Positions 42,804 to 54,538 of a DNA stretch of 64,000 nt are shown here, one piece after another. The first letter of the stretch is position 1, and each line of letters starts with the position of its first letter. Where the stretch lies: assembly GCF_023913735.1 (NCBI RefSeq), contig NZ_JAMXBH010000001.1:248001-312000 (forward strand), read 5' to 3'. A program made the translations under genes and the position numbers. The notes beneath the pieces were generated by a model. That model ran no database searches and was not told the DNA's origin. It saw only the letters and a list, made by a program, of their open reading frames with translations. The DNA is from Pseudarthrobacter raffinosi. Lineage in GTDB: Bacteria > Actinomycetota > Actinomycetes > Actinomycetales > Micrococcaceae.

Positions 42804-43702
42804 ACTCACAGCCCGCCAGTGACCCAGCTGACGCAGACCACGGAACCGGCCTCAGCCTCAGTTACGGCTGCGGAACGGACCGCGGGCTGCGCCGGGAATT
42901 GAACGAGGATTCCTTCATCGCCTCCGACCCCGTCTTCGCCGTGGCAGACGGCATGGGCGGACACGAAGCCGGCGAGATTGCCAGCGGCATGTGTGTGCGC
43001 GCCCTGGCTGCCATGCCGCAGCTCGCTACCGGGGAGCGCAGCATCACGGCGGCAGTGCTCCAGCAATATCTGCTCCGCGCCGACAGTTCCATCCGGGAGG
43101 TGACAGGTGCCCGCGCCGGGACCACGCTCACCGGAGCCGTTGTGGTGGAACAGATGGGCATGCCGTACTGGCTGGTCATGAACATCGGGGATTCCCGCAC
43201 GTACCGGCTGAGCCAGGGGCACTTCGAGCAGGTCAGCGTGGACCATTCGGAGGTCCAGGAACTCGTGGATGCCGGTGAAATCACGCCTGAGCAGGCCACC
43301 GTCCATCCCCGCCGCCACGTTGTCACGAGGGCGCTGGGCACGGGGGACGAGACCGAGGCTGATTACTGGCTCCTGCCCGTGGAGGAAGGCGACCGGATCA
43401 TGGTCTGCTCGGACGGGCTCAACGCAGAGCTGACGGATGAGCACATGTTCCGGATCCTTAGCACCGTGGGCCATCCGCAGGACGCGGTGGATGCCCTGAT
43501 CCAGGCCGCGCTCCGCAACGGCGGAAGGGATAACGTCACCGTCATTGTGGTGGACGCCAGGAACGTGATGAACGACGGCGGCATCGCCACCACGGCGCCC
43601 CGCCCCTCCGCTGATGCCGCGGAAGAGGTCACCCTGCCCCGGGGGCGGATTGTTGACGCCAGCCGGCCGGCCGGCCGGGACGACGGAAGAGGGGAACACT
43701 GA
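42800..43702 (+). CDS. PP2C-family Ser/Thr protein phosphatase
   Basis: A 300-residue PPM/PP2C phosphatase. Metal-binding aspartates lie in FAVADGMGGHEAGE (about residue 50), VMNIGDSRTYRLS (about 130), VCSDGLNAEL (about 205) and GGRDNVTVIVVDA (about 240). It removes phosphate from Ser/Thr, most likely on the FHA partners encoded beside it. The start at 42800 overlaps the stop of the FHA gene as ATGA. No kinase gene is in the window. All motifs are intact although the following FHA-type gene is broken. Confidence 0.92.
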   Translation: MNSQPASDPADADHGTGLSLSYGCGTDRGLRRELNEDSFIASDPVFAVADGMGGHEAGEIASGMCVRALAAMPQLATGERSITAAVLQQYLLRADSSIREVTGARAGTTLTGAVVVEQMGMPYWLVMNIGDSRTYRLSQGHFEQVSVDHSEVQELVDAGEITPEQATVHPRRHVVTRALGTGDETEADYWLLPVEEGDRIMVCSDGLNAELTDEHMFRILSTVGHPQDAVDALIQAALRNGGRDNVTVIVVDARNVMNDGGIATTAPRPSADAAEEVTLPRGRIVDASRPAGRDDGRGEH

Positions 43703-43703
43703 C

Positions 43704-44794
43704 ATGGCCACCGCAACATACGCCGCGGGCACTTGGCTCGGTGTTGTCCGGGCCAACACTGTGGTCCTCCTGGGTCCCGGGACCCCCGCCTGCCCTGGTC
43801 CAGTCCCTGTGGGAACTGCTGGAGCACGCACCGGAAGCCACGAAGTGCTCCACGCCGTCACCAGCAGTTTCGGCGTTTCCCTGGCGCAGATACCGTCGTT
43901 CGGGATAGTGGATTCCGGTGACGCGCTCCGGATCTTCCTCCGCGGCGACCTGGACCTGACCGTGCAGCTGCCCGGCGGCCCGGTGGACCTGAACGGGAGG
44001 GACGTCACCACCTGGACGGAGCGCCGCCTGGACACACCCGAGTGGTACCGCCTCACTGTGGCCGGAAACGGCCAGCCCGGGCCCGCGTTGCCGCTCAGCG
44101 ATGGCGTGGTCCTGCTGGAGTCGCTGACAGTGTCGCTCACCGGAACTCCGGCGGACGAGGTGGCGGCTCCGGCTGGCCACACCCGCTGAGGTCGAGGCAC
44201 CCACCGCTGTCGGCGGCGTCGTCCTCGTAGCGGACGCTGGACCGGTCAATGAAACGGTAGCGGAGCCTGACTCTGAACCCGCGCCGGAAACTGCACCTGA
44301 GGCGGAAGCTGAGCCGGAACCTGAACTTGCACCTGAACCTGCGTCTGAACCAGCGCCGGAGCATGACCGGGAGGTCTAGGCAGAAACGGTGATGGGGCTC
44401 CTGGACGACGACTCCAATTTTGCTGCCGAAGCCCCGGAAGCCGGGCCGGACATGGAGCCCGCCCCGGAACCCACATATCCTGATCAGGTCCCGGCCCACG
44501 AAATGACCGGCAGCTACGACCACCTCTGGGAACGGACTGTTGTCCGCAGCATCGAGGACGCAGCCGTCCGGGACGAACCAGAGGAAGATCACGCCGTCCC
44601 CGCGGCACCTGTTGGCGCGTCTCCGGCACCGGTCGATGCGGCACAGGCGAACGCTCCAGGACAGCCGGAGGCAGCGGCCAGCCTGGCTCCTGCACACCCC
44701 GCCCACGAACCCGCAGGTCCACCTGCCACACCGCCTGCGGCCGCAGCGGCCGCCCGGACGATCGGCGGTCTCATCGACTCGATCCCGTGGCGGA
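43704..44794 (+). pseudogene. FHA-type protein gene, multiply frameshifted and truncated
   Basis: Reading begins MATATYAAGTWLGVVRANTV one base after the phosphatase stop. Between about 43784 and 43846 the sensible protein (PPALVQSLWELLEHAPEA) lies in another frame, so an inserted C in a CCCCC run is offset by a lost base. From about 44173 the coding continues in yet another frame (LATPAEVEAPTAVGG, then a Glu/Pro-rich linker). An in-frame TAG stands at 44377-44379. The frame then resumes (AETVMGLLDDDSN). The C-terminal FHA domain expected in this family is absent; at about 44795 the DNA becomes an FtsK-type gene. Non-functional as read. Confidence 0.75.
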
Positions 44795-45326
44795 CCGGCG
44801 GGACGGTGGCGCTGGTGACCCTGGCGTACGCGCTGCGCCGATCCAATCCGGACACGGAGTTGGTGTACATCGGCTCGCGCCGCTCCGCAGTAGCGTCGCT
44901 GCCGCTCTGGAACCGTTCGGTGGTGGGTGTGCCGATGACCTGGCTGAGATCATCGAGGACCTCACCGAACACTCCTCCGGGAACCCCGGGAAACTGAAGA
45001 TCTTCATCGAAGGCCTGACCGAGTTCACGGATACCGTTGCGGAATCGGGCGTTTCGCAGCTCGTGTCGGCCTCCATCAAGGCCGACCAGTGGGTCATCGG
45101 GGAATCGGAAACGTCAACCTGGTCCTCCGCCTGGTCCCTGGCCCAGCCCTTCAAATCCGGACGCCGGGGCCTGCTCATCAACCCGGGGGACATCGAAGGG
45201 GACAGCCTGCTCAACACGTCGCTGGGCCGGGTCAGTCCGGAGTTCATACCTGGCCGCGGCTACATCGTGGGACGCGGCAAGGCACGGAAACTGCAGATTG
45301 CCCTGCCGCCGGAAAACAGGGGCTGA
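44795..45326 (+). pseudogene. C-terminal fragment of an FtsK/EssC-type ATPase, frameshifted
   Basis: From about 44795 the sequence reads GTVALVTLAYALRRS, the helix after a Walker A site, and NPDTELVYIGSRRS in the frame of the preceding FHA remnant. At about 44925 it shifts frame and goes on with ADDLAEIIEDLTEHSSGN, KLKIFIEGLTEF (Walker B-like strand) and RKLQIALPPENRG to the stop at 45326. This is the last ATPase domain of an FtsK/SpoIIIE EssC-type protein; the Walker A, the first two ATPase domains and the N-terminus are missing. As read it could not hydrolyse ATP. Confidence 0.75.
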
Positions 45327-45448
45327 GCCGTTGCCTTCCACCGGGCCGTAAATCCAACGGATTTGCAGGCCCGTGGCGCGTTGTAGGAGACTACCGGAAA
45401 CACTGTTTCGCCGCGGAAGGGGTGCCGCGCACTGTCGAAAAGGTAACC

Positions 45449-46009
45449 ATGATCCGATCCTCATCCGTGCTCCGCGACGTTTCAGCTGCTGCGGTGGCTG
45501 CGGTGCTGGCGCTCCTGGTTGGCCTTTCTGCGGCGGCCCCGGCGCAGGCCGACGACGGCGAACCGGCACCGGGTTTGTGCATCATTAATTGTGAGCCGGG
45601 CAATCAGAAGCCCGGGCCGACGGACACCTCAACTCCATCCCCGACGCAGACGTCGGCGGCCCCCGTGATCGAGCCCCCGCCGCCGCCGCCCGTGGCGCCA
45701 GCACCGGTACCGGTTGCCACCCTCGCCCCGGAACCGAGCGTTTCGCCGACTGAGGAATCGCCGTCGGCCGCGCCCAGCACCACCATCCCCAGCCCGCCGT
45801 CGTCCGTACCCCCGTCCACGGAATCGAACTGGAACAAGCCAGTCACCAAGTCGGCCAAGCCCACACAGGCTGCCGCCGTTTCCCGGAACGACGGCTCCGG
45901 CCTCTTCGGCGGCCCCGGCCTGCTGGCCATCATGGCGGGCGTGCTGCTGGTGGGAGTCGCCGGCCTCGCCTTCGCCTGGTGGAGCCGGAACCGCCTCGCC
46001 TCACACTGA
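45449..46009 (+). CDS. Secreted, membrane-anchored Pro/Ser-rich protein
   Basis: A 186-residue exported protein. A signal peptide (AAAVAAVLALLVGLSAAAPA, cleavage near AQA) is followed by GLCIINCEPG, a pair of cysteines that could form one disulfide. A low-complexity Pro/Ser/Thr stalk occupies about residues 60-145, and a C-terminal span GLLAIMAGVLLVGVAGLAFAWW ends with a short basic tail. The layout is that of a wall-spanning stalk anchored by its C-terminus, but it lacks an LPxTG motif. AAAAGG lies 6 bases before the ATG. It follows the ATPase remnant by 122 bases and precedes a 54-bp palindrome. Confidence 0.75.
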   Translation: MIRSSSVLRDVSAAAVAAVLALLVGLSAAAPAQADDGEPAPGLCIINCEPGNQKPGPTDTSTPSPTQTSAAPVIEPPPPPPVAPAPVPVATLAPEPSVSPTEESPSAAPSTTIPSPPSSVPPSTESNWNKPVTKSAKPTQAAAVSRNDGSGLFGGPGLLAIMAGVLLVGVAGLAFAWWSRNRLASH

Positions 46010-46034
46010 CCCTGCCAGCCCCGCCCTTCCCAAC

Positions 46035-49301
<3,267 letters not shown>

Positions 49302-49327
49302 CGGTGCTGCCCCACTAACATTGTCAG

Positions 49328-49840
49328 GTGCAATCGCAAATAACCATCCGACCGGCCGTTGAGGCAGACTTCCAGGCCATCGCCACGATCACCGTGGACT
49401 CGTACCTGGCAGCAGGGTATTTCGACAGCGCGGACCATCCCTATATGCAGCAGATCCAGGATGTTGCCGCACGTGCGGCAAAGGCCACGATCTGGGTTGC
49501 CGAGCGGGACCGGCAGGTGGTGGGTTCCGTGACGCTGGCACTGGCAGGTGAACCGTTCGCCGACATCGCCCTGCCGGATGAGCTGGAGTTCCGGATGCTG
49601 GTGGTGGATCCGGCGGTGCAGCGCAGCGGCGCAGGCAAGGCCATGGTGGAAGCCATCATTGAGCATGCGAAATCGCTGGAGGGCATCACGGGCGTGGCCC
49701 TCACCACCGGCGGGACCTGGGAGAGCGCCCATGGTCTCTACCGGAAGACAGGCTTCAAACGAGTCCCCGAGCGTGACTGGCTGATTCCGGGCACCGACAT
49801 AAAGCTGCTGGTTTACCGGCTTGACATCCAGCCAACCTAA
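49328..49840 (+). CDS. GNAT-family acetyltransferase
   Basis: A 170-residue GNAT protein. It starts ITIRPAVEADFQAIATI, has strand 4 as LEFRMLVVDPAVQRSGAGKAM (the acetyl-CoA pyrophosphate loop is RSGAGKA), and ends with TGFKRVPERDW. The acceptor is unknown. The start codon is GTG at 49328, and TAACAT lies exactly 6 bases upstream at 49316-49321, so the transcript is likely leaderless. It stands alone between the phosphatase and RidA genes, all on the plus strand. Confidence 0.87.
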   Translation: MQSQITIRPAVEADFQAIATITVDSYLAAGYFDSADHPYMQQIQDVAARAAKATIWVAERDRQVVGSVTLALAGEPFADIALPDELEFRMLVVDPAVQRSGAGKAMVEAIIEHAKSLEGITGVALTTGGTWESAHGLYRKTGFKRVPERDWLIPGTDIKLLVYRLDIQPT

Positions 49841-49878
49841 AGTGGTGCCGACTCGTTTTCGGCACTGAAAGGCCCACC

Positions 49879-50262
49879 ATGCGCAAAATATTCGGCACCG
49901 GCTCCGTCTGGGAGCAGACCCTCGGCTACTCCCGTGCCGTCCAGGTGGACAACACACTCTATATTTCCGCCACGGCCGCCAGCGGCGAGGACGGCATTGT
50001 GGGCGAGGACTTCTACACGCAGACCCAATACATCCTGCAGAAGCTCGGCGCGGTCCTGGCCGATGCCGGCTTCAGCTTCGAAGACGTGGTCCAGTCCAAG
50101 CTGTACCTGACGGACATCAGCAAATGGGAAGAAGCTGGCCGCGCCCACGGCGAAGTCTTCGGCGAGATCCGCCCCACGCTGGCCCTCGTGCACGTCCTGC
50201 CGTTCCTTGACCCGAAGATGCTCGTCGAAATCGAGCTCGTGGCCCAGAAGAGCGCCAGCTAG
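49879..50262 (+). CDS. RidA/YjgF family protein
   Basis: A 127-residue RidA-like protein of the trimeric YjgF/YER057c/UK114 family, whose best-known members hydrolyse reactive enamines and imines from PLP enzymes. The family layout is clear: ISATAASGEDG (first active-site region), QTQYILQKLGAVLADAGFSF, SKLYLTDISKWEE, and the C-terminal PKMLVEIELVAQ with the conserved Glu. The canonical active-site arginine in R-V-E-I-E is here Leu-Val-Glu, so its activity may differ. A PFLDPK segment replaces the loop. AAAGG is 6 bases upstream of the ATG. Confidence 0.87.
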   Translation: MRKIFGTGSVWEQTLGYSRAVQVDNTLYISATAASGEDGIVGEDFYTQTQYILQKLGAVLADAGFSFEDVVQSKLYLTDISKWEEAGRAHGEVFGEIRPTLALVHVLPFLDPKMLVEIELVAQKSAS

Positions 50263-50298
50263 CGCATCCGCCCGCACCCGCGCTCAAGGGGTGGGGCC

Positions 50299-50961
50299 TC
50301 AGGCCGGCGGGAGGCTGTAGCGGTGTTCCGGGCGTCCGGTGGTTCCGTAGCGCAGTTGGATGTCGACGGCGCCGTCGTCGGCCAGCGAGGACAGGTACCT
50401 TTGCGCCGTGGCCCGGGAAACCCCCACGCGGGTGGCCACTTCCACCGCCGAATACTGTTCGCCGGCAACCAGCGATTCCAACACCGCGGCCTCGGTGGCG
50501 GAGCGGGGTTTGGCCGCCGGCGTCACGTCCCCCGGGATCAGCGCCCGTTTGGCCCGCTCCACGGACCCCTGGTCCAGGGCCCCGGGCTGGCCCAGCAGCC
50601 TGCGGTACCGGGCATACGAACGTAGCTGCTGCGAGAGCGACTCGGCCGTAAAGGGCTTCAACAGGTACCCGAGGGCGCCGCGGCGGAACGCTTTCCGCAG
50701 CGACTCGGCGTCCGATGCGGCACTGAGGATCATGGTGTCCACGTCCAGCTGCTGCAGCAGGTCGAGGCCTGAGGCATCCGGCAGGTAGACATCCAGCAGC
50801 ACCAGGTCCGGGCGGAGGCTGTGGATCGCCTGCAGCGCCAGGGACGCCGACCCCACCGGCGCCAGCGCCAGGAATCCCGCCACCGAATCCACATACGTTG
50901 CGTGCAGCTTGGCCACGTGGAAATCGTCGTCCACAATCAGCACCCTGAAATCCTCAGGCAT
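50299..50961 (-). CDS. CitB/DctR-type response regulator
   Basis: A 220-residue response regulator. The receiver domain (about 5-120) has the acidic pair in VLIVDDDFHVAKL, the phosphoacceptor aspartate in VLLDVYLPDA (about 57) and the conserved lysine in LLKPFTAESLSQ. The C-terminal helix-turn-helix (AVEVATRVGVSRATAQRYLSSL) is of the CitB/DcuR type, which activates transporters for C4-dicarboxylates or citrate. The start at 50961 has AAAGGA 6 bases upstream; an ATG at 50964 precedes it. It overlaps the sensor kinase stop by 8 bases. Confidence 0.9.
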   Translation of the reverse strand: MPEDFRVLIVDDDFHVAKLHATYVDSVAGFLALAPVGSASLALQAIHSLRPDLVLLDVYLPDASGLDLLQQLDVDTMILSAASDAESLRKAFRRGALGYLLKPFTAESLSQQLRSYARYRRLLGQPGALDQGSVERAKRALIPGDVTPAAKPRSATEAAVLESLVAGEQYSAVEVATRVGVSRATAQRYLSSLADDGAVDIQLRYGTTGRPEHRYSLPPA

Positions 50962-52759
50962 CATTGTCCTTTCCAGCTGAATCCTGGGTCCCCGCAGGTG
51001 TCCCGGCGGTGGTCCCGGCCGTTGTGCGTGGCAGGGAAGCCATAAACACGGCACCGGGTCCGCCCGGTGTCCCCGGCTCCAGCAGGCGGACGTCCCCGCC
51101 GCGGCGCCGGGCCAGCTTCCGGGCCAGGGCCAGGCCCAGCCCCTGCCCGCCACTCCGCCCGCCACTCCTTCCACCGGCAGCCGCCGGAGCCGGCACTACT
51201 GGGCCAGCCGCCGTCGTAAATCCCTCGGCGAAGACCGCTTCCGCGTCCGTCCCGGCGGCCAGCCCGTCGCCGGAATCGGCGACGACGATGTGCAGCGTCC
51301 CGCCGTCGTCGTGCGGTTCATCCAGCACCTCCAGCTCCACCCAGCGGTCCGGGGAGGAGCCGGCGACGGCGGCGTTCACCGCGTTGTCGATCAGGTTGCC
51401 CAGTACGGTGGTCACGTCCTGCGGCTCGGTGACCTGGCCGCGGACCAGGGTTTCGGGGCCGATCCGCAGCGTCACGCCGCGCTCGTCGGCCTCCACACCT
51501 TTGGCACCCACAAAGGCCTGCAGGTACGGGTCCTGCAACAGTTCCGCCTGGTCCACCGGGAACTTCAGCGGCCCTGTGGCGGCCAGCCCGGCCAGGTACT
51601 CGCGGGCCTGTTGGTGTTGCCCGATGCTCATGAGGCCGGTGATGGTGTGCAGCTGGTTGGCGAATTCGTGGCGCTGGGCGCGCAGGGCCGTGGACATGGT
51701 GCCCACGGCGTCGAGTTGCCGCGTGAGCTGCTGGAGTTCGGTGCGGTCCCGGAGCATCACCACCCAGCCCAGGTCCTCGCTTCGATGCAGGGCCTTGCGC
51801 GCGCTGGCCACCAGGACACTGCCGCCGGCTACCAGCTCGATGGCGTCCGCCTCCGCAGCGTCCGGCCGGGTCAACGCCCTGAGCTGCTCGGGCACAGGAG
51901 CTTTGGCCCACGGCGTCCCGGAAAGGTCCGGCTGCTCCAAAAGGCGCTGCGCGGCTGCGTTGAACACGCTGATCCTGCCGTCGGCCGAAACGCCGATGAC
52001 GCCGTCGTCCACGCCCTGCAGCACAGCCACCTGGTCGTGGACCAGCGTGCTGATTTCCTCGGGCTCCAGCCCCAGCGTTAGACGCTGGAGCCGGCGCCGC
52101 AGCAGGAACGAGGCCAGCACGCCAGCCAACAGCGCACCTGCGGCGGTCAGGCCCACCGGGCCGATGTCGCGCGCAACGCTTTGGCCCACGCTCTCCATGG
52201 AGTACCCAACGCTGACCTCGCCCACGACGGTGCCCGTGCCGGTGCCGGGTGCGTAAACAGGAACCTTGGCGCCGGCAGACGGGCCCAGTGTCCCGGTGTT
52301 CCTGGTGGTGACCTCCTGGCCGGCGAGGGCCTCGGACGGGTCGGTGCTGACTTTCTCGCCCAGCCGGTCCGGATCCGGGTGCGCCAGGCGCAGGCCGGTT
52401 TCGTCGGTGATCACCACAAACAGTGCCCCGGTCCGGGTCCGGATCGCCTCGGCGGCTGCCATCAGCGGCCCGCCGCGGAGCACGGCAGGCGGGGGAGTGC
52501 CCGCGCCCGCGCTGATGGCCAGCACATCAGCCTGCACGGAAGGATCCGCGGCGACGGCGCGGGCCAGCGTCAGGGCCTGGTTTTCCGCCTCGCGGCCCAC
52601 CCGGTCGTAGGTCAGCCAGGCGTGGACGGCGGCGCTGAGCAGCACCACCAGCAGGACCACGCCCAGCTGAAGGAGGAGGGTCTGCGTGGAGAACCGCAAA
52701 GGCGGTGTGCGTGCAGAACGTGGAATGGTCCTCCCTTCCTCGGGCCCGGGTGTGAGCAC
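50954..52759 (-). CDS. CitA/DcuS-type sensor histidine kinase
   Basis: A sensor kinase of about 601 residues. Order: membrane span (about residues 27-49, LQLGVVLLVVLLSAAVHAWL), extracytoplasmic PAS-like sensor (about 55-195, with VVITDETGLRLAHPDPDRLG), second span (about 199-220, GLTAAGALLAGVLASFLL), cytoplasmic PAS (VDDGVIGVSADGRISVFNAA), the histidine box RHEFANQLHTITGLMS (about 364) and the ATPase domain (NLIDNAVNAAV, ADSGDG, GQGLGLALARK). The start is uncertain: I use GTG at 52759, but AAGGGAGG stands at an odd position before an ATT at 52726. A longer frame to 52915 would overlap the divergent transporter start. It likely senses citrate. Confidence 0.87.
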   Translation of the reverse strand: MLTPGPEEGRTIPRSARTPPLRFSTQTLLLQLGVVLLVVLLSAAVHAWLTYDRVGREAENQALTLARAVAADPSVQADVLAISAGAGTPPPAVLRGGPLMAAAEAIRTRTGALFVVITDETGLRLAHPDPDRLGEKVSTDPSEALAGQEVTTRNTGTLGPSAGAKVPVYAPGTGTGTVVGEVSVGYSMESVGQSVARDIGPVGLTAAGALLAGVLASFLLRRRLQRLTLGLEPEEISTLVHDQVAVLQGVDDGVIGVSADGRISVFNAAAQRLLEQPDLSGTPWAKAPVPEQLRALTRPDAAEADAIELVAGGSVLVASARKALHRSEDLGWVVMLRDRTELQQLTRQLDAVGTMSTALRAQRHEFANQLHTITGLMSIGQHQQAREYLAGLAATGPLKFPVDQAELLQDPYLQAFVGAKGVEADERGVTLRIGPETLVRGQVTEPQDVTTVLGNLIDNAVNAAVAGSSPDRWVELEVLDEPHDDGGTLHIVVADSGDGLAAGTDAEAVFAEGFTTAAGPVVPAPAAAGGRSGGRSGGQGLGLALARKLARRRGGDVRLLEPGTPGGPGAVFMASLPRTTAGTTAGTPAGTQDSAGKDNDA

Positions 52760-52817
52760 AATGCGCAAAATGCTCCGAATAAGCAGTATGCCAATCAATT
52801 GAGCCAAAGGCACGGCC

Positions 52818-52855
52818 GTGACGCCCGCCACCCTAGTGTCTGTAGCACGCGTCAC
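52818..52855. promoter_or_regulatory. Inverted repeat GTGACGC-n24-GCGTCAC upstream of the citrate transporter
   Basis: GTGACGC (52818-52824) and GCGTCAC (52849-52855) are exact complements with centres 31 bases apart, about three helical turns. They lie between the kinase and transporter genes, 36-73 bases upstream of the transporter start. They could be the binding sites of the response regulator. Confidence 0.4.
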
Positions 52856-52890
52856 ACTGCGGTGGCGTTGTTCACAAGAAGGAGCCGGCC

Positions 52891-54393
52891 GTGCTGGTAT
52901 TACTTGGATTCGCAATGATCGCGGTATTCATGGTGCTGATCATGACGAAGAAGTTGACGCCAGTACTGGCGCTGATCATCGTCCCCACCGTTTTTGGCCT
53001 CTTCGCAGGCGCCGGACTGGGCATTGGGGACATGGTCCTGGAGTCAATGAAGTCCATGACGTCCACGGCGGCACTCCTGATGTTCGCCATCATCTACTTC
53101 GGCCTGATGATCGACGTCGGGCTGTTCGACCCGCTGGTGAAGTTCATCCTCCGCAAGCTCGGCAATGACCCCGCCAAGGTGGTGCTCGGCACCGCGATCC
53201 TGGCGGCCGCAGTCTCCCTGGACGGCGACGGCTCCACGACCTTCATCCTCACCACCGCCGCCATGCTGCCGGTCTACCTGCGCCTGAAGATGAGCCCTGT
53301 TGTCCTCACGTGCGTGGCCGGCCTGGCCAACGGCACCATGAACATCCTGCCGTGGGGCGGTCCCACTGCCCGCGCCGCCACCGCGCTCCACCTGGACGTC
53401 AACGACGTTTTTGTCCCGATGATCCCGTCCCTCATCGCCGGCCTGGTAGTGGTCTTCGGCTTCGCCTGGCTCCTGGGCCTGCAGGAACGCAACCGCCTCC
53501 GCGCCACTGAACCGGAAATCTGGGGAACGCCGGACACGGCAGAGCCGTTCACTGCCGAAAAGTTCGACGGCGGCGCTTCCGACGGCGGCACCGCCGCTGC
53601 CTCCGCCGGTACCGGCCGCAGTGGGTCACGTACCCCCGGAACCGGAAGTCCCGCCGTCGGCGGCTACTCTCCGGAAGGTTCGTCAGTGGCTGTCCTGGAA
53701 CGCACCGAAACGCTGGTGGACGAACAGGACGGCGGGCTGGCCGACACCGCCCTGGACCCCAACCGCTCCACGCTCCGCCCGAAACTGTTCTGGTTCAACC
53801 TTGGCCTGACGGTCGCCGTGATGGTGATGCTCGTGGCCGATCTCGTCCCGCTGCCGTTCGTCTTTATGGTCGGGTCGGCCATCGCGCTGGTCGTGAACTT
53901 CCCCAACGTCAAGGAACAGGGCGCGCAGCTCGTGGCCCACTCCTCGTCCATCGTGGCCGTGGTGAGCATGGTGATGGCGGCCGCAGTCCTGACCGGTGTC
54001 CTGACCGGCACCGGAATGGTGGAGGCCATGTCCGCGTGGCTGGTCCAGATCATCCCGACCGAAATGGGACCGTTCCTGGCCGTCATCACCGGCGTCCTCA
54101 GCATCCCCATGACGTTCTTCATGAGCAACGACGCCTTCTACTTCGGCGTCCTGCCCGTGCTCAGCGAGACCGCCGCACACTACGGGATCAGCGCCGCGGA
54201 GATGGCGCGTGCCTCCATCACCGGCCAGCCCTTCCACCTGCAGAGCCCGCTGGTTCCGGCCATCCTGCTGCTGGTTTCGCTGGCCAAGGTGGACCTCGGC
54301 GACCACCACAAAAAGGTCCTGTGGCGCACCGCAGTGGTTTCCCTCGTCATGTTGGGTGCGGGAATGCTGACGGGAGCCATCGGGATCGGTTAG
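52891..54393 (+). CDS. CitMHS-family citrate:metal symporter
   Basis: A 500-residue transporter of the CitMHS family with about 11-12 spans. The N-terminal half begins LGFAMIAVFMVLIMTKKLTP and contains SLDGDGSTTFILTTAAMLP and NILPWGGPTARAAT. The C-terminal half contains SIPMTFFMSNDAFYFGVLP. A central soluble loop of about 95 residues (about 200-290), rich in Gly/Ser/Thr, separates the halves. The family imports citrate complexed with Mg or other divalent metals with protons. The start is GTG at 52891, decided by AAGGAG 6-7 bases upstream. It is divergent from a CitA/CitB-type two-component system, a classical arrangement. Confidence 0.93.
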   Translation: MLVLLGFAMIAVFMVLIMTKKLTPVLALIIVPTVFGLFAGAGLGIGDMVLESMKSMTSTAALLMFAIIYFGLMIDVGLFDPLVKFILRKLGNDPAKVVLGTAILAAAVSLDGDGSTTFILTTAAMLPVYLRLKMSPVVLTCVAGLANGTMNILPWGGPTARAATALHLDVNDVFVPMIPSLIAGLVVVFGFAWLLGLQERNRLRATEPEIWGTPDTAEPFTAEKFDGGASDGGTAAASAGTGRSGSRTPGTGSPAVGGYSPEGSSVAVLERTETLVDEQDGGLADTALDPNRSTLRPKLFWFNLGLTVAVMVMLVADLVPLPFVFMVGSAIALVVNFPNVKEQGAQLVAHSSSIVAVVSMVMAAAVLTGVLTGTGMVEAMSAWLVQIIPTEMGPFLAVITGVLSIPMTFFMSNDAFYFGVLPVLSETAAHYGISAAEMARASITGQPFHLQSPLVPAILLLVSLAKVDLGDHHKKVLWRTAVVSLVMLGAGMLTGAIGIG

Positions 54394-54442
54394 TCTTTAG
54401 CTGCCTGTGGCCGGTCCCCGTGACCGGGACCACGGCACCGAG

Positions 54443-54482
54443 GTGCCCGTCTGACGCCCGCTGGGGGTCGTCAGACGGGCAC
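54443..54482 (+). terminator. Terminator hairpin after the citrate transporter
   Basis: GTGCCCGTCTGACG (54443-54456) and its exact complement (54469-54482) flank a 12-base loop; TGACGTTTCC follows. It lies between the transporter and gatC. Confidence 0.8.
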
Positions 54483-54538
54483 TGACGTTTCCCCACTAGA
54501 CTGGTTCGGAAAACAATCCGAACTTGCAGGGGAGATCC

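Noticed and set aside
43704-45326. A functional type VII (ESX-like) secretion system
   Set aside because: Only the last ATPase domain of an FtsK/EssC-type protein is left, frameshifted, and no WXG100 protein or EccB/D/E component is visible. The cluster is decayed and its ancestor may have had another function.
39285-45326. Sequencing or assembly errors as the sole cause of the broken frames
   Set aside because: Possible for single-base indels, but two missing multi-kilobase segments and a nonsense codon occur in the same cluster, whereas more than 50 kb of flanking genes show no frameshift. Kept as an alternative to be tested by reads.
52727-52740. ATT at 52726 as the start codon of the sensor kinase
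   Set aside because: The AAGGGAGG upstream is strong, but only three bases separate it from ATT, and ATT starts are very rare. GTG at 52759 is used with low confidence in the exact start.
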